Of a stretch of DNA of 64,000 nucleotides, positions 42,811 through 54,968 are shown piece after piece. The stretch comes from Lineus longissimus (taxonomy: Eukaryota; Nemertea; Pilidiophora; Heteronemertea; Lineidae). A program made the position numbers and the translations under genes. A model generated the notes under the pieces. It saw only the letters and a list, made by a program, of their open reading frames with translations. It did not search any database and was not told the origin of the DNA. The stretch covers positions 14,014,599 to 14,078,598 of the forward strand of contig NC_088309.1 of assembly GCF_910592395.1 (NCBI RefSeq), given 5' to 3'. The first letter of the stretch is position 1, and every line of letters starts with the position of its first letter.

Positions 42811-44930
42811 AGGAAAGATGATCAATCACAAGATTCCATTAGTAGGCCAATGTGATGGGATTATCACAGTGATGTCCTGTGCATTATCACTCTCACCTTT
42901 GATGTTGGTGGTGGATACTGGTAATCATCCTGATTTGATGCATGCCTACCAATGAAGATTATTGTAATTCTGAAGTTCAGTTGGAACTTCAGTTGGTGAC
43001 GGATACTAGTAATCATCCTGAGTTAATGTAGGCCTACCAGTGAAGATTATTGTAATTCTGAAGTTCAGTTGGAATTCCATGTATAATCACTTCATTATAA
43101 TTCAGTAATCGTAGTGTGGTTGGTCACAACAGTTGAATTGTGGACTGATTACATGTACAGCTGTGGGATTATTAATATTGTACTCCATCCACCGATGATG
43201 AAGAAATGTATCGTACTGGTACAGTTTGTACTTTTCCTTTTAAAATAAAAGTTTCAAATCTCATCTGTTTGGTTCTTCTGTTTTGATATTGAAGTCAATA
43301 GGAAGGAATAATCATTTTGCTGTGAAAACCTTGTGCATTTCTCCACATGAATAAGTGAACTGCAGTGAAGAAGGTTTTTGCATCAAATTTCATGGAAGAT
43401 TGACCTCAAGCTGCATGCCTAGTACAATACTTGGCTAGATTCAACTAGAAGTAACAAGCCCCTGGTTGATGCATCCTGACATATCGGGGGTTTAAGCTCA
43501 ATTCCTAGTGGCATTCCCCGCAACCAACCCTCATCGACAACCAGTGTCGGAGGGTAGACTGTTACTTCGCATCACTCTTGTTTCTATCGATGCCAAAGAA
43601 GCTCTACACAGTTAGCTTGGTCTGTCACACTCCGACTGCATCAAAGAAGAGTTGAGAAGCATTTATTAGTATGATCCACTGTGATTTCATCAAAACGCAT
43701 TGCTTTCTGATCTATTAAGGACTGACAGCGACACAGAATTGCAATTAATGATATCATACAGAAGAAATAAGCTACAATAATAACAAAAGAAGGCCAAGGG
43801 GTATTGGAGAAAGAAGAACTTATTCCAACACTCAAAGTATTAAAACAAGGGGAAGAAATATTCAAAGTTTTACAGCAGTTTTGGGAAGACTTTCAAAAAA
43901 GCCATTTCAAGGACTTCAGTGCAAACAATATATCCTTTTCCCATGGAGTAAGGTGACTTGCTTTCTGGTGGCATGAGATGGATTCAAGTCCCAGTGGGAA
44001 CAAATTTTGGAACTGAATGGGAACTTGATTTGGCAAAAAGGTCAAAGATAGAGACCAAATTGTACATTTCAATGCTAAAACATTAATATTGATTTTTTGC
44101 TAATGTTAAAAGACGGAATGGAATTCAGTTGTTCTGTAACTGATATTTCCAATAATTTCGTAGATGTTTATGCTTCTTGCAATTCCCTGCTAGGAAAATG
44201 AGGATCAGCAAAAAGAAGAGCATGTGTTTTGAAAAGTGGGCAATACTACTCTTCATTTCACAATTCAATGCCGACGTCTCCTTTTTTTAAAACCTACCCT
44301 CTCAGGGCAAAGCCTGCAGCTTAGGCCAAACAAAGTTAATGTTATGTTTTTGGTTTACGGCCGCATCAATTCCAACACCCGCGCGTCGATATCTTTTAAT
44401 TTTCCCATTCATTAGCCAAGTAGACAATATCGCGCCACGGTGCGTTTATTTGAACTACCCTATTATACGCATGACTCATCGTTGGAATTTCCCTCAGGCG
44501 TGCATTGATTTGTATACATTGTTCAGCATTGTTCGGCCACACACTTCAACTAGTGTGAGTAGGGACACGCCACGCAAGCATTTAATTGTATCGATAGAAC
44601 AATGTCATGGCAGCTAACTTCTGTTGCCATATTGTTTGGTCCCAAAATTCTCCACCCATTCGGTGTTGTGGATATCGCCAAATCAGCTTACTAAAAGTAA
44701 TAAAAATTATCACAGAAAAAAAACAAACCTGCGTGACCGCATCCATTTTCAGTTGACCATAAAACCAGAAACATAACTTTGACCTTCTTTGGCCTTAAGG
44801 TCGGTGGGACTAAATTGTGTAAGTGGCTCACCAAATGTATGCCTTGGTACAAAATGTAGGGCTACAAAGCTCAATGTTCAAGATGGCCACTCGCCCAATA
44901 TATAATTTGGTTTCCACCACTGCACTATAT
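42811..44930. other. No gene recognised
   Basis: A small direct duplication (GATACT.GTAATCATCCTGA, about 42915 and 43003) and a weak tRNA-like B-box word near 43965 are the only items. Short ORFs show no motifs. Confidence 0.5.
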
Positions 44931-44934
44931 AACA

Positions 44935-45000
44935 AGAGGCCCAAGGGCCTGGCGCTCAGCTGGATGACCTAATAACATAGGACTGAGGGTGTAGAGTAGT
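44935..45000 (+). repeat. 5' tip related to the AGCTCACC family
   Basis: AGAGGCCCAAGGGCCTGGCG / CTCAGCTGGATGACC resembles the palindromic GGCC..GGCC start of the full elements. Only the tip is present. Confidence 0.45.
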
Positions 45001-45544
45001 AAATATCCGCTTTATACTACTGTTTGAAGGTCAAGAGAACACGTTATACCACTAAAATTTCCAATGCAGAGCTGCCAGCTGGATGAAATATGATTGAACT
45101 AATCAGTCATGGTATGTAAATCGGAAGATATCCCTATTTCAATATGTTGTATCGGTAGCTTTACAGAAAAGAAGTGTCAGAGAGGATGAGACTTCTCCAT
45201 GGACAATTGTGGTATGTCCAGGCTGGGTTGTACAGCACAAGGATACAAAATGCTGTCTGTAATTGAGAGGTATCCTGATTTAACAGAGGTCCACATAAAT
45301 AGAAATGACCAGTTTAGGACTAACACCACTGTCTTTTTTTTGATAAGGTAGAGAATACAGGAGTCAACAAAATTAATTTTATTGAGAGAAATTGACCTGT
45401 CCTGCAGGTGATTGGAATTTACAATACAAAGGGTCGTTTTTCATGACATTGTGCTCAACTGCATATCCCTAGTGAGTCGATCGGGAACCAATCTATCCTT
45501 GGCGCAGACAGGTTCAAATTGGCTATATCTTGAATCAATATTAT
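45001..45544. other. No gene recognised
   Basis: Single-copy flank of the retrotransposon. It ends with the target sequence TTAT at 45541-45544. Confidence 0.6.
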
Positions 45545-45742
45545 TGTAAAGTACGAATACTTATGGTGGGGTCATGGGCATGCACTTACTCAACTCCAAG
45601 ATATAAACTTAGAGAATAGGCTTTATTCTACGGGCGAACTAGCGTACAGGTCTCACTACACGGTAGATGCTGGAGAGAGAGAGAGATCGCTCCGCCTGCC
45701 TACTATGGGGCGCCTCGACAGCCATAATATGGCCCCGTCACA
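45545..45742 (-). repeat. 3' LTR
   Basis: On minus it begins TGTGACGGGGCC and ends GTACTTTACA. It contains an AG repeat (GAGAGAGAGA). It matches the LTR at 52418-52615 apart from one A/G difference. Confidence 0.95.
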
Positions 45743-46629
45743 TACGTCCCCCTTTTTAAGAGATGTGTCCCACATCGATACAAATTCGGCTCCATCACCG
45801 TCCAATACGAGAGAGCAGCTCAAAATCACCTGCTGGCCAAGCAGGGAGAGCAATTTACAAAAACACCATCACATGTCTAAGGTTTCAGTAACCCACATGG
45901 AGGATTAAACAAAGTAGTACCCAAGGTACTGTACTCGAAGGATGCAGGGGTAAGCTACAGGTGCCCTAATGTAGACTGTGTTACGGTGAGCACTTCCCTC
46001 ACTCCTCTCTCATTTACCTCACATAGTGCATTTAATCAGCAGTATTAACGACTAGTCCAATGGACCGGATACACTCCTCAGTCCAGTATGTTGTACTTAC
46101 ACTAGCCAACCGTACCCTTAATTTTCAACATATTATTTCCTATAAAATCTAATTCCAATAAATGCACAAAATTATAACTAGAAATTAAGCAACCTATTTT
46201 AACTCTGCATAGTCCAGCAAATCCAACGAATAAAAAATACTCATAGGTATCAACTCAGTCCATTGTCATACCACTAAATCATCAATGAATGTCTTCCTCA
46301 TTTCCTCCTGTCTACCTGATAGTTTGTCACAAATTTCCCCATTTCTGCCCAAATTCTCAAAACACTAAAACTTCTAGTAGGCCACCTGCACTACCCGCCA
46401 AGGTCAATGAGGTGTGTAAAGTCATTAATAGCTCAATCACAGCATTGTCCATTAGCGCATTAAAACACACAGGCTCATTTAGACTCGGTCCGAAAGCGCA
46501 AAACACCACCTTAAACTGGTTCCAAGTCACAACACATTGAAACAATCATTGATTCACAATCCTTCATGAATATGCACTGAACCCGAAATTTTGACTACAC
46601 ATCCTTCTTTAATATTGTCAGTATGTCCA
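45743..46629 (-). other. 3' untranslated interior of the gypsy element
   Basis: Between the integrase stop and the polypurine tract. Short frames have no motif, so there is no recognisable envelope gene. Confidence 0.6.
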
Positions 46630-48930
46630 TTAAAGGGTTGAAACATTCCGTACATAGTCATGAAGATATACCGGTGCTCGCACTCCTCGTCCGCTCCTGG
46701 TCGTGGTAGGATCCGGTGCTGCCTCTATTTCCATATCTCCTTCCTGTGCCATTTGGTCAGCCTCTGGCCGACCAGCATCCTGTGGGGGTGGTACGTTTGC
46801 CGCTGGTATATTAGGAGGGGGTTCGCCCTCATCACGCTCGTCTAGAACTGGCAGCTGGTCCGCTGCATCGTGGTAATTGTCTTCATCTGGGGGTTCAAAC
46901 TCAGCCTCTCCGCCCTGGTCCGAGTTGCTATCTGCAAGCTCTTCCTGCGGATCATCTTCAGATGCTTGATCCGGTGGCTGGGCCGCGGGTAGGTCATCAG
47001 CTACCTCAGCATCGTGGTTTTCGTCTATGTCTTCTGCTAGTATTGGAGGTGGCCGGTCAGCAGGTAAACCCATGTCAACACCTGGCTCACCCTCCTCTGG
47101 TGCATTTTGCTCTTCTACTGCTACAACCGCTGGTTCCGTGGGAGGACCAGGATCGGGGGCGACAGGTAACCCCATGCCACCGCCAAACCCTCCTCCAACT
47201 GGGCCAATTGGAAATGCCCCTATTGGGGAAAACATTCTCTGTGGAGCTTGAACAGTAGGAGGATTTACCTCTGCTACATCTTCATGATTCTTATCGGTCA
47301 GTGGCCGTGGTATCCTTGGTGCCGCATATGGCTTCAGCCGATTGTGATGAACCACTAACCGTTGGCGTTTGGAGGCATCCTCACTTTGTATACGATAAGT
47401 AACCCCTGGCAAGCCAGCTGTTGTCTGCATCCGTTTGACAATAATGTACGGACCAATCCATGGCAAAGCCAGTTTCCGGTGCCTGTCTTTGGATACCGTT
47501 GTGTGAAGCCATACCTTGTCACCCACTTGGTATGGGTGATGCCTTGCCCATTTGTCATAGACATTTTTCTGTCGCTCCTGACTGATGGTAGCTGTCTTTT
47601 GCGCCTCCTGAAAGGCTTCTTGAAGTTCCTGGAATACAGCCTTGGAATAGCGGCTAGCTGAGCTCCAGTAGTCCTTGGTCGGGCAGCCATAGACCACATC
47701 TACCGGCAAACGAGGTTCTCTCCCATGGTTCAGATAGAAAGGGGACAGTCCAGTGGTCTCATGTACACTCGAGTTGTAGGCGAGTTGCACTGGTCCCAGG
47801 TGTAGGTCCCAATCTGTTCCAAGCTGTACCGTAACCTTAGCTATTGAATTCTTCAGTGTTTCGTTGAACCTTTCAATCATACCATTACCTTCTGGGTGGT
47901 ATGGCGACGTTCTGGATTTCTGGATGCCGAGCATGGTGCATAGTTCCTGGACTATTTCAGCTTCAAACTGTCGTCCCTGGTCTGAATGGAATGCCTCTGG
48001 CATGCCATGTTCGCATACATAGCGTCTGAATATGATATCAGCCACTGTCTTGGCTGTTTGATCTTTCATGGGATACAGATTCACATATTTGGTGAAGTGA
48101 TCCCCAATTACCAAGCAGTACCGGTTACCCCTGGGACTGACAGGCAATTCTGTGATATCTGTAGCGACCAGCTCAAGGGGAGCATGCGATGTTATGCTCA
48201 GTAGTGGAGCCTTCATCCGTGGGCAGGGCTTCCCGCATGCCACACACTGGGCACAAGTTCTACAGAACTCAGCGACATCTGATGTCATTCCTGGCCAATA
48301 AAATCGGTTCTTCATTTTGCCCAATGTCTTCCGCCGTCCCAAGTGGGCAGAAGTAACTCCTGTGTGGGTTTCTTCCAAAATCTGTGGACGAAGTCCTGGC
48401 GGGACAATCTGTTGAAACACAGGCGTTGCCTTCCTGGGTGGAATCCATGTCCTCACCAACGTATCATCACAAATTTGCAGATCTTCGAACATACGCCAAT
48501 AGGTGATCACATCACGTCCAGCATCCTTGACGGCTTCCCAGCATGGTTTATCCCTATCTGTTACCCACTGGCGAATCCGTGAAATTGTAGGGTCTCGTTC
48601 CTGCTGTGATGCGATGGGAGCCAAGGGTTGGCCCTGGTCGTTACAGGGCATAAGTGATATTGCTCGTACGCCATCGCCATTATCTTTGCACAAGATTGGG
48701 GATGGTTTCTCTTTCCGCTTGCCCCTCTTCCTAGGCTTACGTGAGGCCTCTGTGCATGCAGTGGTTTCTTTTGCAGAACTGGTAATCCCTAATTCTGATG
48801 TCTTGGGTTTCTGTTTTGCAGTCAGGGTTTCTGATGCAGAACTGGTAACCCCTAATTCTAGCATCACGTCTTCTCGTTTCTCATCCTCAGGATCCCCATT
48901 GACGGTACTATCATCGGGGGGGTGAGGCAA
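46630..48930 (-). pseudogene. Gypsy integrase with acidic/proline-rich tail
   Basis: Contains the zinc HHCC domain (HTGVTSAHLGRRKT to CRTCAQCVACG), the DDE core (ELVATDITELP, FHSDQGRQFEAE, YHPEGNGMIERFNETL), a GPY/F-type module (LPWIGPYIIVKRM, VVHHNRLKPY), then an unusually long Pro/Asp/Glu-rich C-terminal tail with GGGFGGGMGL and TTRSGRGVRAPVYLHDYV. The frame overlaps the RT frame by 20 bases and is shifted from it by one at a run of seven C (about 48913-48920), so it is probably a homopolymer indel separating one polyprotein. No chromodomain is seen. The catalytic residues visible are intact. Confidence 0.93.
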
Positions 48931-50905
48931 AGAGTGCTCCCACTATATCGTCCAGTGTCTCTTTCTCTGGTGATTGAGGCCGGCGGCTCATACCATCAGC
49001 GTTTCCATTTTTTACTCCCGGACGATACTGAACCTCCACGTCTCCCCACGTGCTCAACTCATTCATCCATCGGGTCCTTTTCTGGGTAACATCTGCATCC
49101 CAGCGAAGTTTATTTCTCTGCAGCAATGGCTTGTGATCCGTGACTATTGTAAAACGTGAACCGTAAAGGTAAATGTTGGTTTTTCGGAGACCCCAGACAA
49201 TTGCCCACAACTCCTTGTCATATGTACACCAATTTCTCTCAGTCCCACTGAGAGATTTGCTATGATATGCGATTGCTCGCTCTTCCCCATCTTGTTTTTG
49301 GCTTAAGACACAGCCTATCGCAAAATCCGACGCATCAGTATACAAAATAAATGGTTCACCCCATCTTGGGAATCCTAAGATTGGCGGTGACATCAGCTTA
49401 GACTTCAGAACCTCAAAACTTTCCTGACAGGCCTCGTCCCAGAGGAAAGGAGCATTCTTCTCGGTCAGCTGGATTAATGGTTTCGCTATCTTAGCGAAGT
49501 CCTGGACGAAACGTCGGTAGTAGGATGCCAGCCCTATAAAACTCTGGACCTGCTTAACAGTTTTGGGTGTCGGCCAGTTCTGCACCTTCTCTACATTGCT
49601 TGGGTCCGGCCTTATGCCATCACGGCTCACATGGTGTCCCAAGAATATGATCTTGTCTCGGCACAAGTGACACTTGCTGGGTTGGAGCTTCAGTCCAGCC
49701 TTCTGTAGACGCTGGAAAACTTCTTCGAGGACCTCCAGGTGTTCGTCAAAGGTGGTCGTGAAGATAGCCAGGTCATCAAGATAGGTCAGCATGACTTTCC
49801 AGCTCATCCCAGCAAAAGCTAACTCCATCAGTCTCTGGAATAGTGGTGGAGCATTACAAAGGCCAAAAGGTAACCGTTTGAAACGATAAAGATTCGTCCC
49901 TATGGAGAAGGCCGTCTTGTCTCGATGATCTCTGTTGACGGGAACTTGCCAATATCCGCTAGTGAGGTCAAGGTTACTGAAGAATGCAGCACCCGACATG
50001 GATGCCAGCGAGTCGTCAATACGCGGAAGTGGGTGAGCATCCTTCCGTGTCACAGCATTCAGCTTTCTGTAGTCTACACAAAATCGGAAAGCTCCTGATT
50101 TTTTCTTCACGAGGACCACAGGAGAGGACCAAGGGCCAGAGCAGGGCTCAACAACCCCATCCTTCAGCATGTCGTTTACCTGTTCCTCCAACTCGTCCCG
50201 CAAGTGGAAAGGAACTCGGCGAGGTGCTTGTTTAATAGGATGAGCATCTCCCGTATCAATATGGTGCTCCGCTAGGTCCGTGAAACCTCTATCATTCGGC
50301 GTCTTGCTGAACACTTTATTGTATCTCTTTAAAAGGGACTTCAAACGTGACATCTCTCCCTTTTTCAATTTGGAGCCTGACAGATCGACGGAGGGAACCC
50401 CTTCACTGTCGACTGCCTGCTCTTCTCCATTCTCATCAACTTGGTACTACTCCATGAGTTCATATGCCTGTCGCACAGTATTGGATTGGTAACCAGCCGG
50501 GCAATGGAATTCTCCAAGACATGTCCCTTTGGCTATCTCCAACGGTTCAGGCTCAGGGTTCATAATACGGACTGGAATCAGCGCATTCTCCGCAGTAGCC
50601 GCTATTCGTGACACTACACGCTACCCGGAAATAGAGGCGATGGCGGCTGACCTAGGTATCAACGGCCCTCTCTCCTCTGCTGAGTACAACTGATACACAT
50701 CCTCACGCATCAGGGAAATATCAGCCCCAGTATCAAACAAAACTGGAATTTCCTGATCCCTGATGGCCATGAGGGCCCTTGGAACAATTCTTTGAGTCTT
50801 TTTCTTATGCCGGGCTGCTGACCGACCCTCATCAGCAGCACATGCTAGTTTTCCGACTGCCGGGGACCCCAGCAGTCGGCACTCTTGTGCCCATACTTCC
50901 CACAA
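48911..50905 (-). pseudogene. Gypsy protease, reverse transcriptase and RNase H
   Basis: The frame begins in the 3' end of gag in the -1 frame and has the protease box VLFDTGADISLM. It then meets TAG at 50621-50623 and TAG at 50447-50449, but stays open otherwise. The RT reads VVLVKKKSGAFRFCVDYRKL, FSNLDLTSGYWQVPV, RLPFGLCNAPPLFQRLM and LTYLDDLAIF (catalytic DD). RNase H reads ILYTDASDFAIGCVLSQ and YDKELWAIVWGL, VTDHKPL. Both amber codons could derive from CAG by C-to-T change. The -1 relation to gag fits programmed frameshifting, known in this group. Confidence 0.93.
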
Positions 50906-51870
50906 TTATAGCAATTGCCATCAAACCTGCTGTAAAACTGGCCCGGTTGTTCATTGGCAGGGTAACTCCTCTGCTGGGACCCAGTTTCTCCAGTCAGTGA
51001 GATGGGCTGGCGCTGTGCACGCCGATCATGGGACCCTGTCCTCTGTCGCTCTTCCCACTGGCCTTGACCATGTCCCCCATTATCCAGAGAGTTGGTAGGA
51101 CGTTGACCCCGATTCTCATAGCCGGCCTGGCATTGACCACGGTGACCCCTGAGGCCACGCCCTCGGCCCCGGCCACCTGCCTGAATCTTCATCATCTGCT
51201 CCATTTGTGCCGTAAGTTTCCTCACGTCATCTCGCAGCATGCTGAGCTCATCCCCACATTCGGATGTGGCCCCAGGAGAGGGTACCCCTTCTTCCTGGTG
51301 GTCACGTACTCGGCGCACAGCCACAGATGGTTCCTGGGAAGGGATGGTTATCTTCCGTACCTGTAAATACTGCTCAGCCAACTGAACAGCAGTACGGATT
51401 GTCTCGGGGTTGTGAGTTAATAGATGCAGCGGTAATTCTGCGTTGCCTACTCCCCTCATGAACTGTTCCTTGGCCATGGTGTTGCGGTGCTCCTCAGGAA
51501 AATCCGCGAATGCGGACGAAGCCTTCCTAAGGACGCGCAGTTCAAATGCCGAAATCATCTCATTCTCGGCACGGCTCATCGTCATGAGCTCTTGTCGTCG
51601 CAAGAGTGCATGATCTTGGGGGTCAAGGCGTTCCCTCAATGCCTGTTTGGCCAGTGCATAATCAGCCTTGGTGGCGGCTGGGAGGCTATCGTGCGTCATA
51701 AAAGCTCGCCCAGTCAAATATAGGGGAAGCACCGCATGCCGCCTCGGCACGGCCGCCGCCGCGTCATCTGCTGCAGCGGGCACAAAAAGCTCAAAACATT
51801 TGAACCACAGGGTAAAATCCTCTGATGGTTCACCACTGAACTCCTTTAATTTGGGGTGTGCCGCTGCCAT
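50845..51870 (-). CDS. Gypsy Gag
   Basis: ATG at 51870 (MAAAHPKLKEFSGEPSEDF). A capsid-like helical region (LPLYLTGRAFMTHDSLP, FEGRV-like FELRVLRKASSAF, FMRGVGNAELPLHLL) is followed by an Arg/Gly-rich linker (GGRGRGRGLRG) and one zinc knuckle CYNCGKYGHKSADC near the C-terminus. 341 residues, no internal stop. The last 60 bases overlap the protease frame. Gag forms the particle and binds the element RNA. Confidence 0.93.
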   Translation of the reverse strand: MAAAHPKLKEFSGEPSEDFTLWFKCFELFVPAAADDAAAAVPRRHAVLPLYLTGRAFMTHDSLPAATKADYALAKQALRERLDPQDHALLRRQELMTMSRAENEMISAFELRVLRKASSAFADFPEEHRNTMAKEQFMRGVGNAELPLHLLTHNPETIRTAVQLAEQYLQVRKITIPSQEPSVAVRRVRDHQEEGVPSPGATSECGDELSMLRDDVRKLTAQMEQMMKIQAGGRGRGRGLRGHRGQCQAGYENRGQRPTNSLDNGGHGQGQWEERQRTGSHDRRAQRQPISLTGETGSQQRSYPANEQPGQFYSRFDGNCYNCGKYGHKSADCWGPRQSEN

Positions 51871-52417
51871 TTTAACTCATCAAAGAACGAAACAGCTTAA
51901 TGTCTAATATTTTCCTCTTCATACAATAATATAGAATGTGGACATGGAACTACGATTACAGGTAAACCCTTGCTAATCGCAGTTTGTAGCCTGCTTCCCG
52001 CTTCAGGTACTTGGGCCGCATACTGATTGGGTGGTAAACCCTACACAAACAGCTGCAATACACCCCATTTTGTACCACCAGGAATAGGATAAATAAATGC
52101 AGAGTTGGCTTCCCATAGATCTAGTGAACTGACCGGTTCGTGACACACTCACTACTCAGCGAACTCAAATTACCGGGCCTATTTCGTAGCATAACTAGGA
52201 AAACTCCTTAGCAAAGCTTTTATACCGAGCCCATGATTAAACAACTTGGTAAACCCTAAGTCATTCGGCAAAATGGGCCGCATGTGCAGGTAAACATTAA
52301 TGCACATGCGCAGAGCGCCCCGTACGAACAAAACAATGCACGCCGTCGAATTCGGGCATCTGAAAAATAGCAATTTCTCGCCGAAAGTTCGATGCAGCCC
52401 CACGTTATGGGTGCCAC
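51871..52417 (-). other. Gypsy 5' leader
   Basis: Untranslated leader between the 5' LTR and gag, including the putative primer-binding site adjacent to the LTR. No ORF of note. Confidence 0.7.
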
Positions 52418-52615
52418 TGTAAAGTACGAATACTTATGGTGGGGTCATGGGCATGCACTTACTCAACTCCAAGATATGAACTTAGAGAATAGGCTTTATT
52501 CTACGGGCGAACTAGCGTACAGGTCTCACTACACGGTAGATGCTGGAGAGAGAGAGAGATCGCTCCGCCTGCCTACTATGGGGCGCCTCGACAGCCATAA
52601 TATGGCCCCGTCACA
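52418..52615 (-). repeat. 5' LTR
   Basis: 198 bp, same ends as the 3' LTR. It is the promoter-bearing LTR for the minus-strand element and lies about 310 bp from the ATG of a divergent plus-strand exon. Confidence 0.95.
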
Positions 52616-52845
52616 TTATAATGGTTGCACTTAGCGTTGAACGCCTTAATAAGCCTGGTTTTACCTCTACTGTCATCCATTATCAACTGACATGATGTAG
52701 TTTTACACAAGGGAGGTTAATAGGTATGTTTGAGTACTTTGAATAAAGTCATTGCGACAATATCATGCATTTTGTAGTCCAGTTTTCATGATCACATCAT
52801 GTACAGCAGTTGGTAGGGTAGGCATTTTTTCCTGCACCTTGGAGG

Positions 52846-52875
52846 CATAGTCACGTGACATAGTTATAAAAATAG
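52846..52875 (+). promoter_or_regulatory. E-box and TATA-like element upstream of an exon
   Basis: GTCACGTGAC (palindromic CACGTG E-box) near 52850 is followed by TATAAAAATA at about 52865, roughly 55 bp before ATG 52925. Spacing suits a TATA-driven start. Inference only. Confidence 0.4.
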
Positions 52876-52924
52876 ATACACACGTGGCACTGTTTATCTG
52901 TCACATTTTTCGCGGGAGTTCAAA

Positions 52925-53138
52925 ATGGCGGAAGAGCCTGTCATTCAGCCTCAGTGACAGGCCTATTGGGATCATGATATTTCTTTATATAATGGTCTTA
53001 TTCAAGTTCATGAGTATTCTAAAGATAAAGATCGAATGAAGGAGGTCATACGGTCGTATGAAATTGCCAATGCATGCAAGTTCAGTGTGTGGCACGAAGC
53101 ACTAGACCATTATTTCGGCCAACATACAAGTCAGAAAG
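52925..53138 (+). pseudogene. Possible first exon of an unrecognised host gene
   Basis: ATG at 52925 in a strong context (CAAAATGGCGG) opens MAEEPVIQPQ, then TGA at 52955-52957, then the same frame continues as QAYWDHDISLYNGLIQVHEY and RSYEIANACKFSVWHEALDH to a donor AAAG|GTATGT at 53138. Codon use and amino-acid mix look like a real globular protein (aromatic and charged residues evenly spread), unlike neighbouring noise. No family is recognised. It ends in phase 1, compatible with the exon at 57152. Either a pseudogene or a gene with a nonsense allele in this assembly. Confidence 0.45.
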
Positions 53139-53370
53139 GTATGTAGTATAGACCATGTACATGATGTACATGCCTGTGGTCCTGTGTGACATCTGTATGT
53201 ATGATGACTACTTACTGCAGTGTAGGGAGGCTGGCTATGACAATTGTCATGATGATGTGCATGTTACAGCCAGATTGGTAGGCTACATGTAGGCCTAGCG
53301 GAGAAAAAATCTCATGTTTAGGCTATATAGCTAGGCTAGGCCTAGGGCAGGCCTAGGCTACATACTTTTT
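53139..53370. other. AGGCCTA-rich stretch, no gene
   Basis: Several AGGCCTA palindrome-like words in 53290-53360. Part of the putative intron. Confidence 0.5.
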
Positions 53371-53990
53371 AGCTCACCTGTCAGGTGAGCTTATACGATA
53401 CCGCGGCGTCTGGCGTCCGTCGTCGTCGTCGTCCGTCGTTAACTTTTGACAAAATCGTGGCACGTTTCTTAACCGCTTGACCCAGAAAGTTCATATTTGA
53501 TGTGTGGGTACCCCTAGGCAAGACCTTCCTTCAGAATGAAAATCAGCATAATTTGACTGCTGGTCTGCCATATAGGGAGCGCTCTTTGAAAACCTATTTT
53601 TGTCATTTTGAAGCTTATGGTTAAAGCTAGAGCGATGAAAATTTTGTTGTGGGTGTATCTAATAAAGGCACATCACATATCACACGGGTTTTTGATTTGA
53701 CCTTCATTTCAAGGTCACAGAGGTCGAACTCTAAAATTTCTTTGATCATGGCACGTTTTTTTGCTATTGGTCATAGACTCTAAATTTGATATGTAGACAC
53801 CTATTGGGCATCTGTACATGTTGACACAGATTTAGGTCAGTGTGACCTACTATTCAGGTATAAGTAGGTCAAGGTTAAAAAAGCCCATTTTCTTTATACC
53901 AGCAGATTGAAGTTCGAAATGAAGTTTTAGAGGTCGGCCTGATATAGAGGTTTCGATATTAAATAGATTAATTTCGTTTCATATCACTAG
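53371..53990 (-). repeat. AGCTCACC-hairpin family, inverted diverged copy
   Basis: Begins with the hairpin AGCTCACCTGTCAGGTGAGCT-like end, then GATACCGCGGCGTCTGGCGT and (CGT)n, the inverse order of the plus copies. It carries AAGGTCACAGAGGTCG at 53711-53726. The far end is unclear. Confidence 0.8.
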
Positions 53991-54459
53991 GTGGCGGTAT
54001 TGTGCAAAAATGTCAGTTGGCACATTGCCAGCAGTTTTGAATTTCGTGGTTCGAGGCAATCCGTCGGGGTATCCCAGATGCGCAGTGTTGTACTGCGCCA
54101 CTAGATCTGCATACTACAAGTATGGAAGACAGCCATTTTATGAATTTGAAGCGAGACGAAGAAGGAATTAAATACCTTGAATCAATGCTAAAACTTAATC
54201 ATCCGCTCTTCGGATGAGGTCGTATGTGTTGATTACATTCTTGTGATTGGTTTGAGATTATTAGTTTGTCCTCATTGCCGATTGTTTTAGAAAATTTTGA
54301 CTGTGATTGGAAGGTAAAATGAGAAACTTGTCACACTGTTCTTCGGTTTGGAATGGGGATAGTCAATGCAGAGCCAGTTGGTACAAGCTGCCTTGCGAAT
54401 CGGGGTGGCGTAATAATACTGTGAAAGAACAATAAAATGAAGAATTGTTTCAGTGTGTG
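53991..54459. other. No gene recognised
   Basis: No support for coding or repeats. Confidence 0.5.
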
Positions 54460-54966
54460 TCAGAAATTATGTGGTTTCCATTGCATTTGACAATCCCAAA
54501 GTTTCGAGAGTATGGCAAAATGGCGGCTGCCGGAGATTAGCGTCATTGGAGATTAGCGTCAAGCCGGAACCTTTCGTTACAATGTGGGCTTTTAAACACA
54601 AGTTAATGGTTTATAATCACCCAGACACTACTCATTAGGTACACCTCTATTAAAACACTTGCTTTAATTTTTGTAAACATGTCACGAGTGCTTAAAAAGA
54701 ACCATTTTTGTGATCGTTTTTCGTCGCTGTAGAAATGTACACAGTCAGAGTCAGTCAGTGTGTCAACACCACAACGGTGTTAGTATACACATGAATCCAT
54801 GATACACGGAGACACGAATGTAAACATTTGCCTGTTGGGTCGGAAGGAGTTCACCGTTACCGATCACTGCCCCAAGAAAGGTCATCTGAGCTGGTTGACT
54901 AAAGTAGATTATGATAATGATGAAAGTGAAGCGTAGCTGTCATCAGTGCTTTTATAGTTAGGCCAG
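54460..54966 (+). repeat. R21 repeat family member
   Basis: GGCGGCTGCCGGAGATTAGC, GTCAAGCCGGAACCTTTCGT and TGTCACGAGTGCTTAAA align with 55680-56040, and the later half with 20861-21480. Confidence 0.65.
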
Positions 54967-54968
54967 TA

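Larger units (their letters stand above)
45545..52615 (-). mobile_element. Complete Ty3/gypsy LTR retrotransposon
   Basis: Two 198-bp LTRs (45545-45742 and 52418-52615) flank a 6.7-kb interior on minus, with TTAT on both sides (45541-45544 and 52616-52619). A putative primer-binding site TGGCACCCATAACGTGG lies just inside the 5' LTR (about 52400-52416 on minus), and a purine tract AAAAAGGGGGA lies just inside the 3' LTR (about 45747-45757). Gene order is gag, protease, RT, RNase H, integrase, which defines Ty3/gypsy. The LTRs differ at one visible base, so insertion was recent. Confidence 0.96.

Noticed and set aside
43940-44000. tRNA-derived SINE head (GATTCAAGTCCCAGTGG resembles a B box)
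   Set aside because: No matching A box at the right spacing, no tail and no second copy.
47355-49159. Several plus-strand ORFs of 60-140 codons opposite the gypsy integrase and RT
   Set aside because: Antisense shadows of high-information retrotransposon domains.
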